A stretch of DNA of 50,841 bases from an uncultured Lachnospiraceae bacterium (GTDB lineage Bacteria; Bacillota; Clostridia; Lachnospirales; Lachnospiraceae): the NCBI GenBank assembly GCA_900553355.1, contig USDK01000015.1:1-50841 (forward strand), given 5' to 3'. Below, piece by piece: positions 6,787 to 15,816 of this stretch (its first letter is position 1; each line of letters begins with the position of its first letter). Under the pieces are notes generated by a model that saw nothing but the letters and a program-made list of their open reading frames with translations, was not told the origin of the DNA and did not search any database. The position numbers were made by a program, and so were the translations under genes.

Positions 6787-9402
6787 CTACTTTGCTTCGT
6801 ACCAATTGTCTCCTGTATGCATATCTATTTCAAGCGGAACGTCAAGCGCTGCCGCATGCTCCATTTCATCCCTGAGGATCTCTTTTACCTTTTCAACCTC
6901 TGCTTTTTCTGCCTCGATCAGAAGTTCATCATGAACCTGCAGCACCAGCCGCGAGGAAAGGCCTTCTTCTTTCAGCCTCCGGTTCACAGAGTTCATAGCA
7001 ATCTTGATGATATCCGCCGCAGTTCCCTGGATCGGAGAATTCATCGCTACTCTCTCTCCAAAAGATCTCTGCATAAAATTGCTGGAACCAAGCTCCGGCA
7101 CCGGCCGCCTTCTTCCGAACAGCGTCACCGCATAGCCCTGCTCCCTGGCATGCTTTACCGCATCATCCAGGAAAGTTTTAATTCCCGGATAGGTATGAAA
7201 ATAATCCTCAATATACTTTGCCGCTTCCTTCCGGGTAATACTTAAGTCCTGACTAAGCCCGAAAGAACTGATGCCATAAACGATTCCAAAATTGACCGCC
7301 TTGGCATTTCGTCTCTGCTGATCTGTCACCTCTTCAAACGGTACATGGAATACCTGGGACGCCGTAATCCTGTGGATATCCCTGGCTTCCCGGTATGCCT
7401 CGATCAAATGAGCATCTCCGGAACAGTGTGCCAGCACTCTCAGCTCAATCTGAGAATAGTCTGCATCCACAAACACACAGCCATCTGCCGGAACAAATAC
7501 CTTCCGGATCATCCGTCCAAGCTCTGTCCTCACCGGAATATTCTGAAGGTTCGGCTCTGTGCTGCTGATCCTCCCCGTAGCCGTGATGGTCTGATTAAAT
7601 TTCCCATGGATCCTTCCGTCTTCCATAATAAAATTTGCCAGACCGTCCGCATAGGTGGACTTCAGCTTGGCATACTGCCGGTATTCCAGGATCTTTGCAA
7701 TGATCGGATGATCCGGCGCCAGCTTTTCCAACACATCTGCGGCTGTAGAATAGCCGGTCTTAGTCTTTTTCCCTCCGGGAATCTTAAGCTTTTCAAACAG
7801 GATCACACCCAGCTGTTTTGGGGAATTGACATTAAACTCTTCCCCTGCCGCGTCATAGATTTCCTGCTCCAGCGTCTGAATATGCACTGCCAGCTGATCA
7901 CCATATTCCTTCAACGCAGCAGAATTTACCTTCACACCGTTTCTTTCCATGTCATAAAGAGTAAACACCAGCGGCATCTCAATCTCTCGAAAGAGGCGGT
8001 CCATACCGGTCTCTTTTAAACGATCAAGAAGAATCCCGGAAGCTGCTCTTGCCGTGTAAGCTTCATAGCATACCTTGATATAAAAATCAGACTTTTCTTC
8101 GATCGTAAGATCCAGCTGTTCCCTGGCCACATCTTCATAAGGATAGCTGTTTTTCAGCGGATTCAGAAGATATGCTGCCACTGCCATATCAAAACAGTTT
8201 TCCGGCTTGCAGATATCCAGATACGGCAGCCAGGACTTTATGTCAAACATAGAAAACCGCTCCGTCTTCTCAGCCAGTTCTGAAAGCCGTTCCAAAAGCC
8301 AGGATGCACTGATCTTTTCACCTGTACGGATACAGTAATGATCCTCCTCAGAAAAACTGATTCCGATTCCTCCCACCTCAGCCTGATCTGTAAATAATGG
8401 GAGTGCCTCCTCTGGATCCTTAAAAACACAGGCGCCAATGCAGGCCGCACCTTCTGCTTTTTCCAGAACCTCTTCCGCCTTTTCCCTGTCTGTAATCTCT
8501 GTAAAAGCTTCTTCCACCTGATTTGCCGGCGCTTTTACGTCAAACCTGGAGAGAAGATTCTTAAACTGCAGTTTCTGGAACCATGCATATGCCTCTTCTG
8601 TATAAATATTTCCAAGTCTTGCCTCTTCCAGCTCATATGGAAAGCTGGCATGGACATCAATCGTAGCAAGCGCCTTGCTCATCACCGCCATATCCCAATG
8701 CTCTTTCATGGCATTGGATGCTCTCGGCGGCCGGATTTCGTCCACATGCTCATGAGCATTTTCAATAGAATGATATTCGGTAATGATCTTCGTCGCCGTC
8801 TTTTCTCCGATCCCGGGGACTCCTGGAATATTGTCTGAAGAATCTCCCATCAGTGCCTTCAGATCAATAAACTCCGACGGCGTCACCTGATATCTGTTCT
8901 TTACATCCTCGGCGTAATAATCCTCCACCTCAGTCCTTCCCTGCTTCGTCTTAGGGATACGGATCTTCACATGGTCGGTGGCCAACTGCAAAAGATCCCG
9001 GTCTCCGGAGATGACTGACACCTCCATTCCCTCTTCCTCGCAGCGTCTTGACAGGGTACCGAGGAGATCATCTGCTTCCAGTCCGGCACACTCGATGGTC
9101 TTGATGCCCATGGACTTCAGGACCTCTTTCATCACAGGGACCTGCTGTCTCAGCTCTTCTGCCATGGGCTTTCTGGTCCCTTTATATTCGGCATACATCT
9201 CATGCCGGAACGTAGGTGCATGTACATCAAAAGCCACCGTCAGATAGTCCGGTGTCTCTTCATCCAGTAATTTAAATAAGATCGTCAGAAAACCATAGAC
9301 GGCATTAGTATGAAGGCCTTCGGAATTCGTAAGATCCGGAAGCCCGTAGAACGCGCGGTTCAATATACTATGGCCGTCTATCAGTACAATTTTTTGATTC
9401 AT
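6787..9402 (-). CDS. polA: DNA polymerase I
   Basis: Repair and Okazaki-fragment-processing polymerase. The 871-residue product has a 5' nuclease domain (about 1-300; DGHSILNRAFYG, GLEADDLLGT, DSSDNIPGVPGIGEKT), a central 3'-5' exonuclease-like domain (about 305-470) and a family A polymerase domain with motif A DADYSQIELRVLAH, motif B RRNAKAVNFGIVYG and motif C QVHDELLIE near residue 822. The exonuclease domain lacks the usual DxE of Exo I (the matching stretch reads ACIGACVFKD), so proofreading is probably absent, as in other Firmicute Pol I enzymes. Start ATG at 9402 has GGAG 9 bases upstream; a codon at 9417 is less likely. A -10-like TATAGT (9439-9444, minus) lies upstream but I see no good -35. 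Confidence 0.96.
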   Translation of the reverse strand: MNQKIVLIDGHSILNRAFYGLPDLTNSEGLHTNAVYGFLTILFKLLDEETPDYLTVAFDVHAPTFRHEMYAEYKGTRKPMAEELRQQVPVMKEVLKSMGIKTIECAGLEADDLLGTLSRRCEEEGMEVSVISGDRDLLQLATDHVKIRIPKTKQGRTEVEDYYAEDVKNRYQVTPSEFIDLKALMGDSSDNIPGVPGIGEKTATKIITEYHSIENAHEHVDEIRPPRASNAMKEHWDMAVMSKALATIDVHASFPYELEEARLGNIYTEEAYAWFQKLQFKNLLSRFDVKAPANQVEEAFTEITDREKAEEVLEKAEGAACIGACVFKDPEEALPLFTDQAEVGGIGISFSEEDHYCIRTGEKISASWLLERLSELAEKTERFSMFDIKSWLPYLDICKPENCFDMAVAAYLLNPLKNSYPYEDVAREQLDLTIEEKSDFYIKVCYEAYTARAASGILLDRLKETGMDRLFREIEMPLVFTLYDMERNGVKVNSAALKEYGDQLAVHIQTLEQEIYDAAGEEFNVNSPKQLGVILFEKLKIPGGKKTKTGYSTAADVLEKLAPDHPIIAKILEYRQYAKLKSTYADGLANFIMEDGRIHGKFNQTITATGRISSTEPNLQNIPVRTELGRMIRKVFVPADGCVFVDADYSQIELRVLAHCSGDAHLIEAYREARDIHRITASQVFHVPFEEVTDQQRRNAKAVNFGIVYGISSFGLSQDLSITRKEAAKYIEDYFHTYPGIKTFLDDAVKHAREQGYAVTLFGRRRPVPELGSSNFMQRSFGERVAMNSPIQGTAADIIKIAMNSVNRRLKEEGLSSRLVLQVHDELLIEAEKAEVEKVKEILRDEMEHAAALDVPLEIDMHTGDNWYEAK

Positions 9403-9490
9403 GAACAACTTCTCCATCCTAAATTAGAACTACATTTTACTATACACCAATTCGACAATTTTTAAAAGGATAAGTTGCTCATAATATTTT

Positions 9491-10096
9491 TTATATTTTT
9501 TTCACAGCCGGGATCAACATCCCTCCAAGGCTGTTTCCAAGTGTCATCAAAAGCAGATAAAGGAAGGTTTTTACAGACCATACTCCTGCCAATGTAAAAT
9601 AGAACATATTCGCTACGCAATGTTCAAATCCAGAAAGGATAAATACGCTGACGCACAAAAACAAAATCAGTGGATTTCCCTTCTCTTTATATCCATCAAC
9701 CGCAGCATACATCAGAATTCCACAGAATACGGCAAGAATCAGAATGCTGGCCGGGGAATCCGAAAGCTTTCCTTCGCAGAGCACCTCTGCTTTTCCCCTG
9801 ACCGTGGAAATTCTGGACATGCTCACGGCCCATGCTGCCACGGCTGTTCCCGTAAGGTTCCCAAGCCATGTAAAAGCAAGCATCCGTATATAAGGCGCCG
9901 GTTCCTTTTGATCTACAAGATACCCGATCTTTCCTGTGTACAGATTAAGACCGTTCAGCACGATCACATACAGTCCGACCGTGAAAAGCAGTGCACCCAC
10001 AATCTTATTTTCCAGAGAAAGATAGACTGTACCCCCGACAGCAATGGCAATTCCAGCCGCCAGCGCCCTGAGAAAAACCCTGCATACTTCCTTCAT
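9491..10096 (-). CDS. Compact formate/nitrite transporter (FNT) family channel
   Basis: FNT proteins are pentameric channels for formate, nitrite or hydrosulfide. This one is 201 residues, shorter than the usual 250-285, but six hydrophobic segments can be placed (about 10-28, 32-58, 70-95, 115-135, 143-165, 175-197). The pore signature GFEHCVANMFYF, with the central histidine, is intact in segment 5, and GNLTGTAVAAW is the typical TM3 element. It is the last gene of the glycine/one-carbon operon, 30 bp after folD, so formate made or used by Fhs is the likely substrate. Hydrosulfide or nitrite cannot be excluded from sequence alone. Confidence 0.85.
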   Translation of the reverse strand: MKEVCRVFLRALAAGIAIAVGGTVYLSLENKIVGALLFTVGLYVIVLNGLNLYTGKIGYLVDQKEPAPYIRMLAFTWLGNLTGTAVAAWAVSMSRISTVRGKAEVLCEGKLSDSPASILILAVFCGILMYAAVDGYKEKGNPLILFLCVSVFILSGFEHCVANMFYFTLAGVWSVKTFLYLLLMTLGNSLGGMLIPAVKKI

Positions 10097-10126
10097 GATA
10101 TCCCTCGTTCTCTTTCCTGTGAATCA

Positions 10127-10990
10127 TCATACCATCTGAATCTGGTTCAGATAGCAGGCTCCCCGAAGCACATGCGCGGCAAGTACAGAAGTAGTCACGC
10201 TGCCGACTCCACCCGGCACGGGGCTAATGTAAGATGCCTTCTCCTGTGCGCCACTAAACTCCACATCTCCACAGAGGTCACCATTTTCATCCACATTGAT
10301 CCCCACATCTACCACCACTGTGTCTGTTCCAACCATATCTCCGGTGATCATTTTCGCCTTTCCGGCCGCCGCCACTAATATCTGTGCACTCCTGCATTCT
10401 CCTGCGAGATCCGCCGTACGTGTATGACAAATCGTTACCGTGGCATTTCTCCTTAGAAGCAGCATGGACAAAGGTCTGCCAACCACCATACTTCTTCCGA
10501 CTACAGTCACTTTTTTCCCTGTCAGATCAATATGAAAATGATCCAGCATTTCTATGACAGCCTCCGCCGTACAGGGCGCAAATCCAGTCTCATCTCCAGA
10601 GAATACCTTTGCAATATTCGTATCACTCATACAGTCCACATCCTTATATGGATGAATGGATGCTCTCACCGGCTCTTCATCCAGATGAGATGGAAGTGGC
10701 CGGAACAATAGGATTCCATGGACGGATGGATCTTCATTGATCTTCGCAAATTCTCTCTCAAAGTCTTTCTGCCCGATATTTTCCGGAAGTTCTCTTACCC
10801 GGCATTCGATTCCAGAAAGCTCCATGCGTTTTTTCGCACCTCTTTCGTACGCAAGGTCATCCGGCCTTTCTCCCACCCGGATGATCGTAAGGCATGGACT
10901 GACGCCTTTTTCCTTTAAAACTTCCGTCTTCCGGATCAAAGTCTCTTTCATGGCTTTCGCCACTTCAGACCCTTTCATAACCACACTCAT
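10127..10990 (-). CDS. folD: Methylenetetrahydrofolate dehydrogenase / methenyl-THF cyclohydrolase
   Basis: Bifunctional enzyme oxidising 5,10-methylene-THF to methenyl-THF and hydrolysing it to 10-formyl-THF. The 287-residue product has the catalytic YxxxK region as YERGAKKRMEL, the conserved DVDCMSD segment, the nucleotide-binding VVGRSMVVGRPLSMLLL and the C-terminal PVPGGVGSVTTSVL. The ATG at 10990 is preceded by AGGAGGG at good spacing; a GTG at 11008 is in frame but lies before that site. It is flanked by fchA and the FNT gene in the glycine operon and should pass C1 units from the glycine cleavage system to Fhs. Confidence 0.96.
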   Translation of the reverse strand: MSVVMKGSEVAKAMKETLIRKTEVLKEKGVSPCLTIIRVGERPDDLAYERGAKKRMELSGIECRVRELPENIGQKDFEREFAKINEDPSVHGILLFRPLPSHLDEEPVRASIHPYKDVDCMSDTNIAKVFSGDETGFAPCTAEAVIEMLDHFHIDLTGKKVTVVGRSMVVGRPLSMLLLRRNATVTICHTRTADLAGECRSAQILVAAAGKAKMITGDMVGTDTVVVDVGINVDENGDLCGDVEFSGAQEKASYISPVPGGVGSVTTSVLAAHVLRGACYLNQIQMV

Positions 10991-11004
10991 TGCCTGCCCT
11001 CCTG

Positions 11005-11631
11005 TCACTGAAGTTTAGCTAATACCTTTCCATAAACTCGTTCCTTCCGGGCGCTTCCTTCTTCAATCAGGCTTCTGGCCCGTCTATTCAACTCCTGCGC
11101 CCGTCCCTTATCCTTCATCAGTCTGGTATTGATGAAAACATTCAAAGAAGCCCCTTCTAAGGCTGCCTGGGCAAACAGAATCCCTACGCCAACATCACTG
11201 ACTGCAATTCTGCTTCCTTTTTTCTCCAGGATTTCCAGCTCTTTCATGGCCTCGCCGACCGTCTCCATGATTTGAAGCGGAACCACACTGGCTTCATACA
11301 ACGCCTGTTCCATAACACGTTCTTTTTCTATTCTCTCTTCTTCAGTATCCTTCGGCATTCCATAAGCCCGCGACAGAGGTTCAAAGGCTTTGGCATCCTG
11401 GTCTGTCAGGCCGATCAGCCGGTCGCGGATTTCTTTCAGCCGGCCGCGGATCCCAATGATCTCCTCTTCTACATCCGCATATTTCTTTTTTCCTACGGTC
11501 AGATTCGTAACCATCATACCAAGAGCTGCGCCAAAAGCCCCGACGGCGGCAGAGGCTCCACCGCCGCCCGGGACAGGTTCTTTTGAAGACAAGACTTCCA
11601 GGAAATCCGTCGTTTTTTTCTCCAGCATCAT
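11005..11631 (-). CDS. fchA: Cyclodeaminase/cyclohydrolase family protein, probable methenyl-THF cyclohydrolase
   Basis: The 208-residue product belongs to the FTCD_C fold (formiminotransferase-cyclodeaminase C-terminal domain). Seen: VPGGGGASAAVGAFGAALG near residues 20-38, YADVEEEI, LTDQDAKAF and a C-terminal DVGVGILFAQAALEGA. In acetogens and purine-fermenting clostridia the free-standing form is methenyl-THF cyclohydrolase FchA and is encoded beside fhs, as here (23 bp after fhs, 14 bp before folD). It would duplicate the cyclohydrolase half of FolD. Formimino-THF cyclodeaminase is the alternative activity; no formiminotransferase is nearby. Confidence 0.85.
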   Translation of the reverse strand: MMLEKKTTDFLEVLSSKEPVPGGGGASAAVGAFGAALGMMVTNLTVGKKKYADVEEEIIGIRGRLKEIRDRLIGLTDQDAKAFEPLSRAYGMPKDTEEERIEKERVMEQALYEASVVPLQIMETVGEAMKELEILEKKGSRIAVSDVGVGILFAQAALEGASLNVFINTRLMKDKGRAQELNRRARSLIEEGSARKERVYGKVLAKLQ

Positions 11632-11654
11632 AACGATCCGATCTCCTTTCTGAT

Positions 11655-13334
11655 CTAAAATAATCCAGAAATCACACCATCTGCATTTACATCGATTTTT
11701 TCTGCTGCAGGCACTTTTGGGAGCCCCGGCATCTTCATAATATCACCGGTCAGCGCAACCAGGAATCCCGCTCCGGCAGATGCGGTAATATCACGGATCG
11801 TAATTCTGAATCCGGTGGGCCGTCCCAGCTTTTTGGCATCATCTGTCAGAGAGTACTGGTTCTTCGCCATACAGATCGGCAGATTTCCAAGTCCGATTCC
11901 TTCTAAGGTACGGATCTCCCTTTCTGCCTTCGGTGTATAATCCACACCGTCAGCTCCATATATCTTCTGTGCAATCGCCAGTATCTTATCCTTTATCGGA
12001 CTTTCTGTATCATATACAAATTCCATCTGGCTTTCCTCTTCGCAAAGGCGGACCACCTCAGCCGCGAGTTCTTCACCGCCGGCGCCTCCTTTTGCCCATA
12101 CTTCTGAAAGAGCCACATTGACTCCAAGCTCCTCACATTTCTTCCGAACAAGACTGATCTCCGCTTCTGTATCTGTCGGGAAGCGATTGATCGCTACAAC
12201 CGCCGGAAGTTTAAAGACCTGTGTAATATTTTCCACGTGCTTCAGAAGATTCGGGATTCCCTGCTCCAATGCGCTGAGATTTTCTTCTGCCAGTTCTGTC
12301 TTTGGAACACCTCCGTTATATTTTAATGCTTTGATCGTTGCCACGATGATCACAGCAGACGGACGGATTCCAGACATCCTGCATTTGATATCCAGGAATT
12401 TCTCTGCGCCCAGATCTGCACCGAAACCTGCTTCTGTGATCATGTAATCTGCAAGTTTCATTCCCATTTTTGTTGCGATCACACTGTTACATCCATGTGC
12501 GATATTGGCAAACGGACCGCCGTGTACAAATGCCGGTGTTCCTTCCAGCGTCTGTACAAGATTTGGTTTCAGGGCGTCTTTCAAAAGTGCTGCCACCGCT
12601 CCTTCGGCGTGAAGGTCTCCTGCCGTCACCGGACGTCCATCTCTGGAATAAGCCACAATGATTCTTGCTACCCGTTCCTTCAGATCCATGATATCGCTGG
12701 CAAGGCAGAACACTGCCATAATCTCAGACGCGACCGTAATATCAAATCCATCCTGGCGTGTCACGCCGTCGGCTTTTGGCCCCAGTCCGTCTACGATATT
12801 TCTAAGCTGCCGGTCATTCATATCCACACAGCGGCGCCAGGTAACTCTGTTTGTATCAATATCCAGTGCATTCCCCTGATGGATATGGTTGTCCAGCATG
12901 GCGGCGATCAGATTATTGGCTGCCCCGATCGCATGGAGATCACCGGTAAAATGAAGATTGATGTCCTCCATCGGGACTACCTGAGCATATCCGCCTCCTG
13001 CTGCCCCTCCTTTTACACCGAACACCGGGCCCAGGGAAGGCTCACGCAGGGCAACCATTGTCTTTTTCCCGATCCGGTTCAGGGCATCTGCCACACCAAT
13101 GGTCGTAGTAGTTTTTCCTTCTCCGGCAGGTGTCGGATTAATAGCCGTCACCAGAACCACCTTTGCATCCGGTCTGTTTACCAGTTCATTCTGATAGTAC
13201 CGGTAATCAATCTTTGCCTTGTATTTTCCATAGTTCTCCACATACTGATCCGGAATCCCCATAGAATCGGCGATCTCATTGATCACCTTCATCTGTGCCT
13301 CCTGTGCGATCTCAATGTCTGTCTTAAATCCCAT
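11655..13334 (-). CDS. fhs: Formate-tetrahydrofolate ligase
   Basis: Joins formate and THF to 10-formyl-THF with ATP; the reaction is reversible and can yield ATP when formyl-THF is in excess. The 559-residue product has the usual length (about 556), the P-loop region PTPAGEGKTTTTIG near residues 68-81 and the signatures GVKGGAAGGGYAQV and FVHGGPFANIAHG. It sits in the glycine operon between lpdA and fchA. Given its upstream partners, physiological flow could be glycine to formate plus ATP, or formate into biosynthesis; sequence does not decide this. Confidence 0.97.
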   Translation of the reverse strand: MGFKTDIEIAQEAQMKVINEIADSMGIPDQYVENYGKYKAKIDYRYYQNELVNRPDAKVVLVTAINPTPAGEGKTTTTIGVADALNRIGKKTMVALREPSLGPVFGVKGGAAGGGYAQVVPMEDINLHFTGDLHAIGAANNLIAAMLDNHIHQGNALDIDTNRVTWRRCVDMNDRQLRNIVDGLGPKADGVTRQDGFDITVASEIMAVFCLASDIMDLKERVARIIVAYSRDGRPVTAGDLHAEGAVAALLKDALKPNLVQTLEGTPAFVHGGPFANIAHGCNSVIATKMGMKLADYMITEAGFGADLGAEKFLDIKCRMSGIRPSAVIIVATIKALKYNGGVPKTELAEENLSALEQGIPNLLKHVENITQVFKLPAVVAINRFPTDTEAEISLVRKKCEELGVNVALSEVWAKGGAGGEELAAEVVRLCEEESQMEFVYDTESPIKDKILAIAQKIYGADGVDYTPKAEREIRTLEGIGLGNLPICMAKNQYSLTDDAKKLGRPTGFRITIRDITASAGAGFLVALTGDIMKMPGLPKVPAAEKIDVNADGVISGLF

Positions 13335-13362
13335 GTTTACACATCCTCTCTGCCTGAATTTT

Positions 13363-14769
13363 TTATCTTTTTCTCCTCGGAACTATGTGGATGGCTCCGC
13401 CTTCCAGTTCCTCCAGGGCCTCTCCGACGCCTTCATTATATGTCGGATGGGCTCTTACAGCCTTTAGGAGCTGTTTTACAGTCAAACGGTTGGCCACTGC
13501 TGTTCCCATCTCGCCGATCATATCTGTTGCCCGGGCGCACATCATCTGGGCGCCTAAGACTACTCCCGTCTTTTCTTCTGCAACAATCTTGATAAAGCCG
13601 CGCTCTTCCTGGGTAATCAGTGACTTTCCGTTGGCGCTCATGATAAACTTACCTGTTTTTACAGAAATTCCTTTCGCCTTTGCATCTTCTTCCGTTAATC
13701 CCACAGATGCTATTTCCGGATCAGTATAGACACATCCAGGAATGACTTCAAGATCTATAGAAGGCTCCATGCCGGCCATTGTCTCCACCGCCACGATTCC
13801 CTGGGCGCTTGCCAGATGAGCAAGCTGCATTCCCTTGACCAGATCTCCAATGGCATAAACCCCCTCCAGACTTGTCTGGAAATATTGATCCGTCACAATC
13901 CGTCCCCTCTCCATCCTGGGAACGGCATCTTCTGCAAACAGGCCGTCCGTATTCGGACACCGTCCTACTGCACACAAGATATATTGTGCCGAAACTTTCT
14001 GCTCTGTCTCTTTTTCTTCAAACCAGCAGGCGTAAGCATTGTCCTCTGCTTCTACTTTTTTAACAGAAGCTGATGTGTGGATATCTACGCCCCTTTTTTT
14101 CAGGATCAGTTTCAGATTCTGGGAAATTTCTTTATCCATCCCTGGAACGATCCTTGGCATTGCTTCCAGAATCGTAACCTTACAGCCAAGAGAGGCATAA
14201 ACGGTAGCAAACTCTACACTGATCACACCTCCGCCAATGATCACCAGACTTTCCGGCATCTCTTTTAACGCAAACAGATCATCACTTGTAAGCACTCCCG
14301 GCAGATCCATGCCCGGGATGGGCAGGATTACCGGTCTGGATCCTGCTGCCAGCAAAATCCGGTCAGCCTCATAAATCTTTGCCCCTCCCTCAGAGGTGAC
14401 AGAAACTTTTCTGTCCGGCATTAACATGGCCTTCCCCTTTAACGATGTCACTTTGTTTGCCTCAAGAAGCTGTTCCACTCCCTGCACCAGTTTCTCTGAT
14501 GTTTCCTCCTTATACTGCAGGATTTTTTTATAGTCAAAGCTTACATCTGCGGCAACAATCCCAAACCGCTCTCCGTCTTTGGCTGCCCGATATACCTCGG
14601 CCGCATGAAGCATTGCCTTTGCGGGAATGCACCCTCTGTTCAGACAGGTGCCTCCCACTTTATCTTCTTCTACGATCGCCGTATGCATCCCCAGCTTCGC
14701 CGCCTTGATCGCGGCCACATAGCCTCCCGGACCTGCGCCTATCACGATCAGATCATATCGTTCTTCCAT
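13363..14769 (-). CDS. lpdA: Dihydrolipoyl dehydrogenase (glycine cleavage L protein)
   Basis: Flavoprotein that reoxidises the dihydrolipoyl arm of GcvH with NAD+. The 468-residue product has the FAD motif GAGPGGYVAA at 11-20, the redox-active pair C42/C47 in GGTCLNRGCIPAK, a second dinucleotide fold (VIIGGGVISVEFA), the FAD-contacting AIGD and the C-terminal catalytic H441/E446 in AHPTYNE. No 2-oxo-acid dehydrogenase E1/E2 genes are nearby, and it sits 19 bp after lplA inside the gcv operon, so it is most likely the dedicated L protein. Confidence 0.95.
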   Translation of the reverse strand: MEERYDLIVIGAGPGGYVAAIKAAKLGMHTAIVEEDKVGGTCLNRGCIPAKAMLHAAEVYRAAKDGERFGIVAADVSFDYKKILQYKEETSEKLVQGVEQLLEANKVTSLKGKAMLMPDRKVSVTSEGGAKIYEADRILLAAGSRPVILPIPGMDLPGVLTSDDLFALKEMPESLVIIGGGVISVEFATVYASLGCKVTILEAMPRIVPGMDKEISQNLKLILKKRGVDIHTSASVKKVEAEDNAYACWFEEKETEQKVSAQYILCAVGRCPNTDGLFAEDAVPRMERGRIVTDQYFQTSLEGVYAIGDLVKGMQLAHLASAQGIVAVETMAGMEPSIDLEVIPGCVYTDPEIASVGLTEEDAKAKGISVKTGKFIMSANGKSLITQEERGFIKIVAEEKTGVVLGAQMMCARATDMIGEMGTAVANRLTVKQLLKAVRAHPTYNEGVGEALEELEGGAIHIVPRRKR

Positions 14770-14788
14770 GTGTCTGCCTCCTTATTTT

Positions 14789-15787
14789 CTAAATCTCCGT
14801 AGTTTTCATCCAGTCTGTGATATCCTGTACCATCGCTGTTTCCTCCGGATCCGGCGACCAGTACAGCCATAACTGTGCACAGATGGCATCTCTGCGGCAA
14901 TGAATTCCTTTAAAATATTTCGGAAGCTCTTCCATCAACTCTGGCTTTAATGCATCAGAATATACCTGAACATCTGTAATCTTTCCCTTTTCCACCTGAA
15001 GCTGAATCTGTACTTCTCCCCACGAAAAATGATGGGACAATTCGTACTGAAAATCAAGCTTTCTCCCATACAGCCAGTCCCAGGACGCATATTTTTCCGT
15101 CAGCTTCTGGATGGCCGCATTTTCAAGCTCGTCTGTCTGCCAGACTTCTGCCGGCAGAGCATAGGTTTCTTGAAAAGAATCATACAGTGCTTTTTTTAAT
15201 CTGTCAATCGTAAGTTCCGGAAGAAACTCCGTTAAATTTGCCACTCTTGACCTGACAGATTCCACACCCTTTCCTTTCAGCTTTTCTCTGGAAACAGTCA
15301 GATATTTCCCCAGATCATCTTTTTTGACATCCACCATCAGCGTCCCGTGATGATAACAGTAATCACCGTGCTGATAATATGCATTTCCAGAAAACTTTTT
15401 CCCTGAGACAAGTATATCATTTCTTCCGGATTTTTCTGCCCGGATGTCCAGCTTCTGAAGTGCCGATAAGATTACCTTCATCTGCCGGTCCAGATCATAG
15501 TCATCTTTTCGGGCCAGAAATGTAAAATTCAGATTCCCCAGGTCATGATAAACGGCACCTCCTCCGGAAAGGCGCCGTGCCAGATGTCCTCCGCTGTTTT
15601 CCAGCTCACTGATTCTGCATTCTCTCCATGCATTCTGATTCCGGCCAATGACCACCGTATTCTGGTTCTGCCACAGATATAAGATTATTTGATCTTTTTG
15701 GCAGTGAAAGAGAAGATACTCTTCCACTGCCAGATTTTCATATGGATCCACTCCATCTGTTTCTATAAACACTAGATTTTTAACCAT
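14789..15787 (-). CDS. lplA: Lipoate-protein ligase A family
   Basis: Attaches lipoate, via lipoyl-AMP, to a lysine of acceptor proteins; here the acceptor is probably GcvH. The 332-residue product has the catalytic core (about 1-245) with RRLSGGGAVYHDLGNLNFTF near residues 72-91 and KFSGNAYY with YHHGTLMVDV around 130-150, plus a C-terminal accessory domain (about 250-332) as in full-length LplA. It lies between gcvPB and lpdA in the glycine operon. With no lipA/lipB in the window, salvage of free lipoate would be the route. Octanoyl transfer is a less likely alternative because of the LplA-type C-terminal domain. Confidence 0.93.
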   Translation of the reverse strand: MVKNLVFIETDGVDPYENLAVEEYLLFHCQKDQIILYLWQNQNTVVIGRNQNAWRECRISELENSGGHLARRLSGGGAVYHDLGNLNFTFLARKDDYDLDRQMKVILSALQKLDIRAEKSGRNDILVSGKKFSGNAYYQHGDYCYHHGTLMVDVKKDDLGKYLTVSREKLKGKGVESVRSRVANLTEFLPELTIDRLKKALYDSFQETYALPAEVWQTDELENAAIQKLTEKYASWDWLYGRKLDFQYELSHHFSWGEVQIQLQVEKGKITDVQVYSDALKPELMEELPKYFKGIHCRRDAICAQLWLYWSPDPEETAMVQDITDWMKTTEI

Positions 15788-15816
15788 AATTTTTCCGCCT
15801 TATGTCATGATTCCCC

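Noticed and set aside
12495..13592. Open frame of 365 codons opposite fhs and lpdA
   Set aside because: Antisense shadow of two clear genes, crossing their boundary, with no recognisable motif.
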